A stretch of 64,000 nucleotides of DNA from Clitoria ternatea. Taxonomy: Eukaryota; Streptophyta; Magnoliopsida; Fabales; Fabaceae. Under the pieces are notes generated by a model, which had not been told where the DNA came from, made no database searches, and saw only the letters and a list, made by a program, of their open reading frames with translations. The DNA lies in NCBI GenBank assembly GCA_037962975.1, contig CM075669.1:107462501-107526500 (forward strand). Reading direction: 5' to 3'. This document shows, in pieces, positions 24,504 to 35,349 of the stretch (the stretch's first letter is position 1; every line of letters begins with the position of its first letter). The position numbers and the translations under genes were made by a program.

Positions 24504-24622
24504 ACACAAACTAGACAAAGAAAGTTAGTGTAATAATGATAAGAAATAAATAATAAAAAACATTAATTAAGGTAAAAACATATATTTACCACGGTAATTA
24601 AAATTTTACTATTTTCCTGAAA

Positions 24623-24648
24623 CAATTCAATCCCCGGCGACGGCGCCA
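24623..24648 (-). other. Primer binding site of B2 (tRNA-Asp type)
   Basis: On the minus strand TGGCGCCGTCGCCGGGGATT begins 7 bp after the 5' LTR and fits the 3' end of plant tRNA-Asp. Confidence 0.82.
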
Positions 24649-24655
24649 GAAAACT

Positions 24656-26226
24656 TGTTAACCCGGCGATAGCATCTCAACAGTTCTTTTCCACCACCGG
24701 GTTTGTTAATTGGCAAGCGCACCAATCGTTTGTAGTTTTCAAAATTTAGATATCGTTCCACTGGGATTGAAAGTCCAATAATAACAGTAATTTTCTATTT
24801 ACTATGGTAAATGGGAAGGAAGTTATAAACAAAAGAATAATTTATATACAATTTATACAATATTTACAGGATAGCATGATTGAGTGGTTCATAAGATAAA
24901 AGAAAATAAAATCTATCTAAAAAAACGAGTTGCAATCTAGAATAGGTAAGATACTTGAGATAAACACAGATAAACAAATTATGTTGGAATTTGGATCCCT
25001 AATCTAGAATAACAATGAGGAACTCAAGACATGCATATTTAATCATCAAGTTTCATGTCATTGCAGCTTAAAATCATTATAACCGATCCCTCGTGATATA
25101 AATTCTAAGAATTCACCGTAAAGTCCGATCCCTCGTGAGCTTTCTCAGTAAAAACTTGCATTAAGACCTGGCCTTATGGCAACAATGGTTAACAACCCCT
25201 ATAGAATTGAGATACCAAGGGTATTCCAACTTTTTACTTTCGTCAAAACAAGTTTCAATACGGCATGAACAATCATTCTCCCGTTTGACATTCATACTAA
25301 TAAAACAAGTTTCAATACATATGAAAATCATTCTCCCGTTTGACGTTCATATTAATAAAAGGTTAAAATACTAACATGGACTTGAATCATAAAATGCAGA
25401 GGTCAAATTCACAACATTATACTCAATAGATTAGTTCACCAATTCCAACATAAACAAATTAGTTACACATGGTGAAAGTAGAAACAACACTTACAGATTT
25501 TAACATTACGAAGACGATGGGAACTTCACGATACAATGATCACAATACACCGAAACACACTCAAGTATCTAGAAAACTATTCTAGAACTACAACTCACAA
25601 AAGAAGTACTCAAAGTAGAGCACAAGAGAGAAAAGAAATGCTATGGAATGGGATGGGATGGGATGATTTGAATGGTGTTGGATGGCCCTATTTATAGGGC
25701 TGAGCAAGGGTGCTGACGCTACGCGTCCCTGTGACGCTACGCGTCACACCCCTGACTCAGCCTCCATTAAACACTTGATAATGGCCACTTCAAATTATTA
25801 AATTTGATCATGCTTGGCCATATGGACATGTCTCCACCGATTTTTGGCCTTTCATGGTGAGTGGGATGGCCCTTGTGGCTGAGTGGAGTGCCCATTATTG
25901 GGTCCAAGTGGAGTGGTTGGTCAAAGTGGAGGTGGAGACCACGCAGCACTGACGCTACGCGTGGCTGTGATGCGTAGCGTCAGCATCAAAAATAGCTGTT
26001 GACGCTACGCGTGGGGTGAGGCTACGCGTCAGCTCCTCCAGTGTAATTTTCTCTTGATTTCTTAACTTTTTCACTGCAAAACTAGAGAAAATTGATCAAG
26101 GGCAGATTATTTCCAACAACATCCATTTATTGAATTTAAATCCTAATTTTCTAACAAATTAAACTAATTTTTATAATTTTTATGAAATTTTTATTCAAGC
26201 TTTTATTGAAAATTTGAGGACTAACA
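24656..26226 (-). repeat. 5' LTR of B2
   Basis: 1571 bp, inverted, TGTTAACCC to ACTAACA. It includes palindromes at 25720-25745 and 25950-26030 and a minus-strand TATA box near 25685. Confidence 0.93.
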
Positions 26227-26231
26227 ACCAC

Positions 26232-27416
26232 CCCCTGCTCAACTTAAACAATGTATGCACTGTATGGGAGAACAACCATGTGGTTACTGTGGAAATGAGC
26301 AAGAGCAAGCCAATTTTATGAACCATCAAAGAGCACCCTTAGGTAATTTTCCTTTCAATCATGGAAATTCTTTTCCTAACAATTACCTGCAGGGTTGGTA
26401 AAATCAAAATATTGGCTGGAGACAGGACACTGGACCTTCCAACCGACCTCCTAACAATCAGTTTAAGCAACAACAAACTGACAATGCAAGATTGACAAGG
26501 ATAGAGGAATCTATTCAACAGTTAGTGTAGTTTGTGGAAACAAATGAAGCTGCCTGGAAAGCATCAGACATACAAATGGGTCAGCTTGCAAAAGAAATAG
26601 CCGAATTAAAGAGTTCTGGGTTTACTGCTAACACTCAAAACCCAAGGGAACAATGTAATGTTGTTTCTTCTGATGTTGTAAAAATTGATTGTAAAGAAAA
26701 GAGTGAGAAAAAGAAAGAAGAAGAAGAGAAAGAAAGTGAAAAAATAGAAAAAAATGAAGAAAATGAAAAAGAAAAAAATGTGCAAGTAAATACAGAGCAA
26801 GAAACAAACTGTATAACCCTGAAAAATGTAAAGATCCGGGGAATTTCACCATTCCTGTAACAATTGGAAATATCAACATTAGGAATGCGTTATTAGATTT
26901 AGGGGCTAACATCAATTTGATGCCCTTAGATTTAATAAAGCGCATTGGTGAATATGAGCTAAAAGAAGCAAAAATAGAATTACAGTTTGCGGATCGCTCT
27001 GTCAAGAAGCCTTTTAGGATTGTGGAAGATGTATTGGTAAAGGTTGATAAGTACCACTTCAAGGTTGACTTTGTGGTACTAGATATGAAGGAGGATACTG
27101 AGACCCCCTAATCCTAGGAAGACCTTTCATGAAGACTGCAAGGATCAGAGTAGATGTTGATCAAAGTATGGTTGCAGTCAAGGTTTATGAAGAAGAGGTA
27201 AGCTTCAGTGCTCATGAACATCTTAGGACAAATGATGAGGAAAAAGTTTACCCTTCAACCGAATCAGGTATATCTCTTCCCAATCAATTAAATTGTTTTA
27301 AATTAACCGATGTCTTGAATGATGAAAGACAGGTAATCAAGCATCGGAGAAGAAGAAGGAGGAAGAAAAAGACAGGTGATTCCTCAACGAATATTGGGAG
27401 ACTACCTGATTAATCA
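26232..27416 (+). pseudogene. Gag C-terminal and protease part of B1, broken
   Basis: Continues the B1 reading from the CMHC...CGYC region. Lesions against B2 are CAA to TAA at 26399-26401, CAG to TAG at 26528-26530, a lost A near 26822 that shifts the frame before the protease, and another shift near 27108 before LGRPF. The protease motif is still readable in another frame (LLDLGANIN, about 26893). The final segment ends with the same residues and stop as B2, showing that loss of the polymerase region predates both copies. The tandem-duplication breakpoint lies inside this segment (27142/27143). Confidence 0.88.
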
Positions 27417-28646
27417 GAGGTAATGTCTGGCTGGAGACATTAAATCTAGCGCTCAATGGGAGGCAACCAATTTTGTTATTTATTTATTTTAAATTATTCA
27501 AAAAAATAAAATAAAAAAATAAAAAAAAAATAAAAAAATAAAAATAAAATTTATCTTTTTAAATCAATCAAATTTTTGTTAGTAAGTTAATTTATACACT
27601 TAAAGTTTTTACACAATGATACTTAATTTTGTAAAATCAATTATTGATTCTTTTATAACTTAGGGATTTTGATAAATTTAATTACAATAAGTTTATTAAC
27701 TATCAAGCAAATTTCAAAAACCTGATGAGTTGAGAGATCTTATTAAACACTTGAGGGTTTAATCGACATAACTTCATTCGAATTGATTTTGCTTTAATCT
27801 TTGATTTGTGTTGTTGTACAGAAAATTCAAGAAAATGATCAAGGCACGTTTATTGGTGAAAAGAAACCTTGGGCCAAACAGCTTACCTTGGTAAAAATTA
27901 TTTTATCCTTTGAAAGCCAATTTGAGCCTAAAATAAATTCTTTGGTACCTTTAAAACCTAAATTTGTTATAACCGTTACCTATACTTGATTAATTAAAAG
28001 AGTAGTTGAAATAAATGAAAAATATCTTTAGTGTTCTTACAAAAATAGGGAATGAAAATAAGCAACTTGATTCTTTTCAAAAGAAAATAAAGTATGAAAA
28101 AGAAAAGTCAAAAATAGTGAAAAGAATCAAGTTGGGGGTATTTATTTTTCATCAATAAAAGAAAATAAGAAGTTTGGGTCAAGAGAAAGCCTAAAAGTTA
28201 TAAAATGCTCTTTTATGATTTCAGGTTTTTGAATTCCAAGAAAAACCATTGATTCTTGTAAGCCAAGCCTCATTACAACCTATGAAAAGACCTTGTGATT
28301 TCTGAATTAACTCTATATAACCAACCATTGATTAGATGAAAATCAAAATTAAATTTATTTGATTTTATGATTGATTGAGTGAAACAGGTTACCAATTGCA
28401 TTGAGATAAACACTTGGAGAGGTAAGCCTGAAATTATGCTTGGTATGTTAATACAATATTGTAAAGAATTTTATCATTAAACCTTTGTTATATTAGATGT
28501 CTATAATTGATTATTTCAAAATGGTAAATTGTGTAATTACTTTTTGTGGTAAATTCTTGGACTAACTCAAAAATTTGATTTCAAATTTTTATTTTTTATT
28601 TTTCTCTCTTGCTCGAGGACGAGCAATGTCTCAAGTTGGGGGTATT
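27417..28646 (+). other. 3' non-coding region of B1: hairpins and polypurine tract
   Basis: About 1.2 kb without a gene, replacing the 3.6 kb found in B2; an A-rich stretch (27480-27555) marks where B2's second cassette is missing. A 16-bp inverted repeat (stems near 28063-28078 and 28120-28135) is followed by TCAAGTTGGGGGTATTT at 28127-28143. The same 17 bases recur at 28631-28647 as the polypurine tract at the LTR edge. A second hairpin, TTGCTCG-AGGA-CGAGCAA, lies at 28609-28626. Confidence 0.7.
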
Positions 28647-30212
28647 TGTTAGTCCTCAAATTTACAATAAATCCTTTAATAAAATTTCACAAAAATAATA
28701 AAAATTTGGTTAATTTGTTAGAAAATTAGGCTTTAAATTTAATAAATGGATGTTGTTGGAAATAATCTGCCCTTGATCAATTTTCTCTAGTTTTACAGTG
28801 AAAAAGTTAAGAAATCAAGAGAAAATTACACTGGAGGAGCTGACGCGTAGCCTCATCCCACGCGCAGCATCAACAACTATTTTTGATCCTGACGCTACGC
28901 ATTACATCCATGTGTAGCGTCAGTGCTGCGTGGTCTCCACCTCCACTTTGGCCAACCACTCCACTTAGACCCAATAATGGGCACTCCACTCAGCACCAAG
29001 GGCCACCCCACTCAGCATGAAAGGCCAAAACTCGGTGGAAACATGTTCATGTGGCCAGGCATGATCAAATTTAATAATTTGAAGTGATCATTATCAAATG
29101 TTTAATGGAGGCTGAGTCAGGGGTGTGACGCGTAGCGTCACACTGACGCGTAGCGTCAGCACCCTTGCTCAGCCCTATAAATAGGGCCATCCAACACCAT
29201 TCCAGGGCATCAATCAAAATCCCATTCTCATTCACTTCTCTTCATGCTCGACTTAGAGTACTTCTTTTGTGAGTTGTAGTTCTAGAATAGTTTTCTAGAT
29301 ACATGAGTGTGTTTTGGTGTATTGTGATCGTTGTATCGTGAAGTTCTCATCGTCTTCGTAATGTCAAACTCTGTAAGTGTTGTTTTTACTCTCACCATGT
29401 GTAACTAATTTGTTTATGTTGGAATGGGTGAACTAATCTATTGAGTATAATGTTGTGAATTCGACCTCTGCATGTTTATGATTCAAGTCCATGTTAGTAT
29501 TTCAATCTTTTATTAATATGAACGTCAAACGGGAGAATGATTTTCATGTGTATTGAAACTTGTTTTATTAGTATGAATGTCAAACGGGAGAATGATTATT
29601 TATGCCGTATTGAAACTTGTTTTGATGAAAGTAAAAGTTGGAATACCCTTGGTATCTCAATTCTATAGGGGTTGTTAACCATTGTTGCCATAAGGCCAGG
29701 TTTTAATGTAAGTTTTTACTGAGAAAGCTCACGAGGGATCGGACTTTACGGTGAATTCTTAGAATTTATATCATGAGGGATCGGTTATAATGATTTTAAG
29801 CTGCAATGACATGAAACTTGATGATTAAATATGCATGTCTTGAGTTCCTCATTGTTATTCTAGATTAGGGATCCAATTTCCAACATAATTTGTTTATCTG
29901 TGTTTATCTCAAGTATCTTACCTATTCTAGATTGTAACTCAACTTTTTAGATAGATTTTTATTTTCTTTTTATCTCATGAACAACTCAACCATGCTATCT
30001 TGTGAATATTGTATAAATTGTATATAAATCATTCTTTTGTCTATAATTTTCTTCACATTTACCATTGTAAATAGAAAACTACTGTTGTTATTGGACTTTC
30101 AATCCCAGTGGAACGATATCTAAATTTTGAAAACTACAAACGATTGGTGCGCTTGCCAATTAACAACCCGGTGGTGGAAACGAACGGATCTGACGCTATC
30201 GCCGGGTTAACA
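28647..30212 (+). repeat. 3' LTR of B1
   Basis: 1566 bp, TGTTAGTCC to GGTTAACA, followed by the target duplication GGCAA. Palindromes near 28840-28925 and 29125-29160; TATA box near 29182. Confidence 0.92.
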
Positions 30213-30989
30213 GGCAACTTTAAGGGTAATAGGCAATTTGTGCGTGGGTCCTCTTCTTTCAAAGGAGGACGAGGTGGTGGAAGGCATAGTATAAGTAGTG
30301 GCTGAGGTAACGGCCAAGGACTTTGTTGTTTCTGATGTGGCGGAAACCATTTGGCTCGTGACTGTGGTAACGAAGAGATGGTGATGTGCTACAGATGTAA
30401 TCAACTAGGACACATTCGTCCTGATTGTCCTTTAAATGCCACAGACGTGGTGGCGCGTAATGATGTAAACCGGGGCGGCTATGGTGCTTTTAGAGGCCGT
30501 GGTCGTGGAGTCAGAAATGGCGGCCGAAATGGTGGTCGAAATAGAAATGACAACGAAAATGGTGGCAATGGTCATGGAAATGGGAACGGCCGAGGTAATG
30601 GCAATGGTAGCCGGAATGGTCACAATCATGGTGCTAACCAACTAACTCCTGGAAGAGTATTCACTGTGACCAGTGAAGAAGTAGCTCAAGCCGATAACCT
30701 AGTTAAAAGTAAGTGTGAAATAGTCAGAGATTCTGTGCATGTTATTTATGATTCGGGTGTGACCCATTCTTTTATATCTGAAGATTATGTATAGCGGTTG
30801 AGATTGCTGGTATGCTTAATGAAAAATGCCCTTGTGGTTACTACCCCAACCAGTGCTTGTCTCAGATTGGTTAACCGATGTGATAACGTCGATATGCTCC
30901 TAGAAGGAAGGATTTGTTACTTCTTTCATTTTCCTACCTATGAAGGGCTTGGAGATCATTCTTGGTATGGATTAGCTCTCCGCCAATAA
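30213..30989 (+). pseudogene. Gag nucleocapsid and protease part of element A, broken
   Basis: Resumes A's Gag after B1. A Gly/Arg-rich stretch precedes two CCHC zinc knuckles, one spoiled by TGA at 30333-30335 (next to CGGNHLARDC) and one intact, CYRCNQLGHIRPDC. After a Gly/Asn/Arg-rich linker (about 30470-30640) comes the protease, with IYDSGVTHSFIS where the family has DSGA, so the alanine is changed to valine. Stops are at 30303-30305, 30792-30794 and 30987-30989. The knuckles would bind element RNA and the protease would cut the polyprotein, but neither can be made in full. Confidence 0.88.
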
Positions 30990-31053
30990 AGTCTTGGTTG
31001 ACTATCAATAACGGACTTTCATTTTCCCTTCTTCAGATGTAGGGAACTTCGAT

Positions 31054-32960
31054 GTGCAAGGTATAACTCAACTTTGCATACTATTATCTCTTACCGATGG
31101 GACAAACGGTCCCGATCCCTTAAATATTCCTGTTGTATCTGAATTTTTGGATGTATTTCATGATGAGGTACCTGGTTTACCTCCTCTATGCGAGGTGGAG
31201 TTTTCTATTGGTCTCGTTCTAGGAGCGGAACCTGTTTCCCGAGCGCCATATCGGATGTCTCCTATGGAATAAATAGAGTTGAAGAGACAAGTTGAAGAAT
31301 TATTAGACCGAGAGTTTATTCACCCAAGTGTGTCTCCTTGGGGTGCGCCTGTTTTATTGGTGAAAAAGAATGATGGAAGTATGAGGTTATGTGTGGCTAT
31401 CGATAACTTAACAAGTTGACCATTAAGAACCGATATCCCTTACCTCACATTGACGATCTTTTGGATCAGTTGAAGGATGCTATTGTATTCTCAAAAATCG
31501 ACTTGCGTTCTGGATATCACCAAATTTGGGTGAAGACCAAGGATACTCCTAAAACTGCCTTCCGAACTCGATATGGGCACTATGAGTATGTAGTGATGCC
31601 ATTCGGAGTGACAAATGCTAATGCGATTTTCATGGATTACATGAATTGCATCTTTCATGAATATCTAGACCGGTTCATGGTGGTGTTTATCGATAACATT
31701 CTTGTCTATTCTAAGAGCCATGAGGAACATGAAGAGCTTCTTCATCTTGTTTTGAATATCCTTTGAGAGAAAGAGTTGTATGCGAAGCTTTCTAAGTGTA
31801 AATTTTGGTTATCCAAGGTCCAATTTCTTGGACATGTTATCTCTAAGGATGGTGTTGTTGTTGATCCGTCTAAGACTGAAGCCATACTGGCTTAGGAAAG
31901 ACCGGCGTCTATGATCGATGTGAGAAGTTTTCTTGGTCTTACCGAATAGTACCGAAGATTTATTAAAGGATTTTCCCGATTGGCTTTGCCTTTGATGAAG
32001 CTAACCCGTAAGAATCAGCCATTTGTGTGGAGTCTTGATTGTGAAAGGAGTTTCCAAGAGTTGAAAGTTAGACTCACTTCTGCTTCGGTGTTGGCTTTGC
32101 CAGACTTATTGAATGACTTCGTGGTGTACTGTGACGCTTCTAAGCTTGGTCTTGGTTGCGTGTTGATGCAAAAAGAACGTGTGATAGCCTATGCATCGAG
32201 ACAGTTGCGATCGCATGAGGTTAATTACCCTACACATGATCTTGAATTGGCGGCGGTGGTGTTTGCCTTGAAGTTATGGTGGCACTATTTGTATGGCTCT
32301 AAGTTTGTGGTCTTTAGTGAGCACAAGAGTCTTAAATATTTATTTGATCAGAAGAAGCTTAATATGCGCCAACGAAGATGGATGGAATTTCTAAAAGATT
32401 ATGAGTTCGAAATGAGGTATCATCCCAGAAAGGCAAATGTGGTTACCGATGCCTTAAGTCGGAAGTCGTTACATGTTTCTACTATGATGGCGAAGGAAAT
32501 AGAGCTCATCGAGCAATTTCAGAACTTAAACGTGGGTGTAGAAATATATACCCCGAAAAAGATGTCTCTTTAGGTGTTGACGGAAGCAAATGTATTCCTT
32601 GAGACCGTTAAGCTGCAACAACCGAAAGATGAGTATTTGATCGAGATGAAAGAAGCTCAAGCTAATGGGAAAAATTCATATTTGACAGAGGACCGTGATG
32701 GCATTTGGCATGTGAAAGACCAGATTTATGTCCCATCTGGTGGTGATATAAGAAGATTGGTACTTGAAGAAGCTCAAAAGAGTGTTTTGAGCGTACATCC
32801 TGGTGCCACGAAAATGTATCAAGATCTAAAGAAGAATTTCTGGTAGCCCAGTATGAAGTGGGATGTGGCTAATTGTGTATCCTCTTGCATTATTTGTCAA
32901 AAGGTGAAGGTTGAGCATCAGAAACCATCTGGTTATCTGAGACCCCTTGATATTCCGGTT
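31054..32960 (+). pseudogene. Reverse transcriptase, RNase H and integrase N-terminus of element A, broken
   Basis: Ty3/Gypsy polymerase. The RT leads from VSRAPYRMSPME (ends 31272) through a frameshift to DDLLDQLKDAIVFSKIDLRSGYHQI (from 31440). The catalytic box reads VFIDNILVYSK: the second catalytic aspartate is asparagine (31695-31697). Stops are at 31764-31766, 31893-31895 and 31947-31949, then RNase H with VVYCDASKLGLGCVLMQ and SEHKSLKYLF, where the usual aspartate is glutamate. Further stops are at 32571-32573 and 32844-32846. The integrase N-terminus (HPGATKMYQDLKKNFW, then CIICQKVK) follows. The block ends abruptly at 32960, where an LTR fragment begins. Confidence 0.9.
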
Positions 32961-34030
32961 TAGGGGAGGCCCGTAGCACTTTGGCAAGTACGGCCATGAT
33001 ATTGATCCGCAGTCACGGGGTTACTAGTGCTACAGATGGGCGAGAGCGGTTTGGTACCTGTAAAATATGTTGTTGAGCATGCATGAAATTGGATATAAGT
33101 GTACACATTTTACTACTACAGTAGGGGCATAGTACCACACCTATGCTTGTCCCGCATTTGATATGTTTTTGTATTCCCACAGTCGGATCCATACTTAAAA
33201 ATAATTCTGTTGTGCATATACATTAGCTTTAAGAGCATTTGGACATAGCCTGAAATACGCCTAGTTGATAGCCCGAGGTGGAGATGGATGGTTGTTAAAT
33301 AGAGGGAAAGTAAGCCGAGGTACTAACATTGAAAGTGTGATGAGTATTGAGAATGTTAAGGATATATTATGATATTGCCTTGTGAATATATTTATTTGGA
33401 CATGTAATGTAATAAGACGGAATGATGTATCATGTGTGAAACTTGTGATGTTATCTTGAAAAATGAATGTAATGCACACATGTATAAATCTCATCATAAT
33501 GTATGACTTTGATTCATTTGGATTATGTTACTCACCTCCCTGTTGCCATTTTTAAGTTTGATGTAGGTATGAAGTAAAACCCTACTCTTTTTAGAGGCCG
33601 AGTATTGGAGAAGGTAAATATGAAAGGAATATGGGTGAGCCTTGGCTGGCATATATGTATTCGTTTTGTATAACATAAGGTGTGTGTATGTTCATTTTGA
33701 AATTAATTTGATAATGGTTGATTTTGGGTGGTCATATAGGAAAATTAGACCGGATGTGTATGGCTAATTTTCATTAGTGACCCTGATATTGTATGAATGA
33801 TATTATTATTACGAAAATATATTTCTGTTGTTTAACAAATCGGTGTGGCATCTATCATCTTCTTTTTGGCATATACTTTAACAACTACTAAATTAATTTC
33901 ATCTTCCGCTTTTCCCTTGTGACGGCCTCAAGTCCGGTCGTCCGAGGTGCACTCTGATACCTTTCTCATATCTTCATATATGAGATCGGTTATTAAATAA
34001 TCTAAGGTAATTACTCGGCATTATATATGT
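32961..34030 (+). repeat. A-type LTR fragment inside the integrase region
   Basis: Matches A's 5' LTR from about 12410 (GGGGAGGCCCGTAGCACTTT) to about 13485, with neither LTR end. It is flanked by two diverged copies of the same integrase segment, 32750-32960 and 34031-34240. The right edge shares an ATATA-like word with the integrase sequence. Confidence 0.85.
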
Positions 34031-35338
34031 AAGAAGATTTGTACTTGAAGAAGCTTATAAGAGTGTTTTGAGCATACATCCTGGTGCCACAAAAATGTAT
34101 CAAGATCTGAAGAAGAATTTTTGGTGGCCCAGTATGAAGCGGGATATGGCTAATTGTGTATCCTCTTGCATTATTTATGAAAAGGTGAAGGTTGAGCATC
34201 AGAAACCATCTGGTTATCTGAGACCCCTTGATATTCCAGTGTAGAAGTGGAACGACATTGCTATGGACTTTGTTTCTGGGCTACCCAGAACATGTACTGG
34301 CAATGATGCTATATGGGTAATTGTAGATCAGTTGACGAAGTGTGCTCACTTCTTGCCCATGAATATGAAGAGTTCATTGGAGAAATTAGCCCGGATGTAC
34401 ATAAAGGAGATCGTCAGACTACATGGTGTACCTTAGAGTATTGTATCGGATCGCGACCCGCGATTCACTTCCCGATTTTGGGGAAGCTTGCACGAGGCAA
34501 TGGGTTCCAAGTTGAAGGTCAGTTCGGCGTATCATCCATAAATGGATGGACAATCCGAGCGGACAATTCAAAGCCTTGAAGATTTGTTGCGGGCTTGTGT
34601 ATTGGAGCATGGTGGTTGTTGGGAAAGATTCCTACCACTAATTGAATTTACATAAACAATAGTTACCACAGTTCCATTGGTATGGCTCGATATGAAACAT
34701 TGTATGGTTGGAAATATAGAACTTCGTTGTGTTGGCTTGAAACCGGAGAGAGTTTAGCTTTGGGACCGGAGTTGATTGCTGAAATAAATGAATAGATTAA
34801 GATAATACAAGAAAATATGAAAATTTCCCAAGATCGGCAGAAGAGTTATTATGATAAAAGACAGAAGCCACTTGAGTTTCAAGTTGGCGATCATGTATTT
34901 TTAAGAGTATCAAGAGATAAGGGTATTGGAAGAGCTTTAAAGAGTAAGAAGTTAAATCTGAGGTTCATTGGACCCTACGAGGTTCTGGAGCGGATTGGCG
35001 ATATTGCATATCAGATTACACTTCCTCCACACCTGGCTAACCTACACAATGTGTTCCATGTGTCACAGTTGAGGAAATATGTCCATAATCCTCTATATGT
35101 AATTCCTATAGGTGATGTTGATGTACGAGATGATCTGTCCATTCCTCTTGTTTCTGTTCGTATTGTTGAATGCTCCGTGAAGAAGCTACGAAACAAATTG
35201 GTACCCTTGGTGAAAGTTGTATGGAAGCATGGAAATACTGAGACGCTCACATGGGAACGTGAGGACGATGTGAGGGCATGGTACCCCGATATGTTTGAAT
35301 CTGGTATATTAAACTTCAGGGATGAAATTTCTTTTTAG
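34031..35338 (+). pseudogene. Integrase and chromodomain-like tail of element A, broken
   Basis: The first 210 bases repeat 32750-32960 at roughly 95% identity by eye, but with intact NFWWPSMK where the earlier copy has a stop. The catalytic core follows: WNDIAMDFVSGLP (first Asp), SDRDPRF (second Asp) and SERTIQSLEDLLR (Glu). Stops are at about 34242 and at 34434-34436, with more near 34530 and 34650, and a frameshift before 34780. The C-terminal frame 34817-35338 is open for 173 codons: QVGDHVFLRVS, GPYEVLERIGDIAYQI and HNVFHVSQLRKYV, then RNKLVPLVKVVWKHG and TWEREDDVRAWYP, a chromodomain-like tail as in Tekay/Del elements. Integrase would insert the DNA copy; this one cannot be made. Confidence 0.88.
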
Positions 35339-35349
35339 GTGGGGTGGAT
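35337..35349 (+). other. Polypurine tract of element A
   Basis: AGGTGGGGTGGAT directly precedes the 3' LTR and would prime plus-strand DNA synthesis. Confidence 0.7.

Larger units (their letters stand above)
17196..26226 (-). mobile_element. Element B2: Athila-like element, minus strand, nested in B1
   Basis: LTRs of 1572 bp (17196-18767) and 1571 bp (24656-26226) and the target duplication ACCAC (17191-17195 and 26227-26231) define it exactly. Read on the minus strand: 5' LTR, tRNA-Asp primer site, open gag-protease frame, a second cassette with a leader exon, intron and decayed ORF, a conserved hairpin region, then a purine-rich tract and the 3' LTR. No reverse transcriptase, RNase H or integrase is present, so it must borrow these. 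The two LTRs look very alike by eye, so the insertion is fairly recent. Confidence 0.93.
14555..30212 (+). mobile_element. Element B1: Athila-like element nested in A
   Basis: LTRs of 1567 and 1566 bp (14555-16121 and 28647-30212) start TGTTAGTCC and end CCGGGTTAACA. The target duplication is GGCAA (14550-14554 and 30213-30217). Without B2 the element is about 6.6 kb. It has a tRNA-Asp type primer site, a Gag-protease region full of lesions, and only about 1.2 kb between the end of that region and the 3' LTR, so no reverse transcriptase, RNase H or integrase. B2 interrupts its gag at 17195/26227. Confidence 0.92.
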
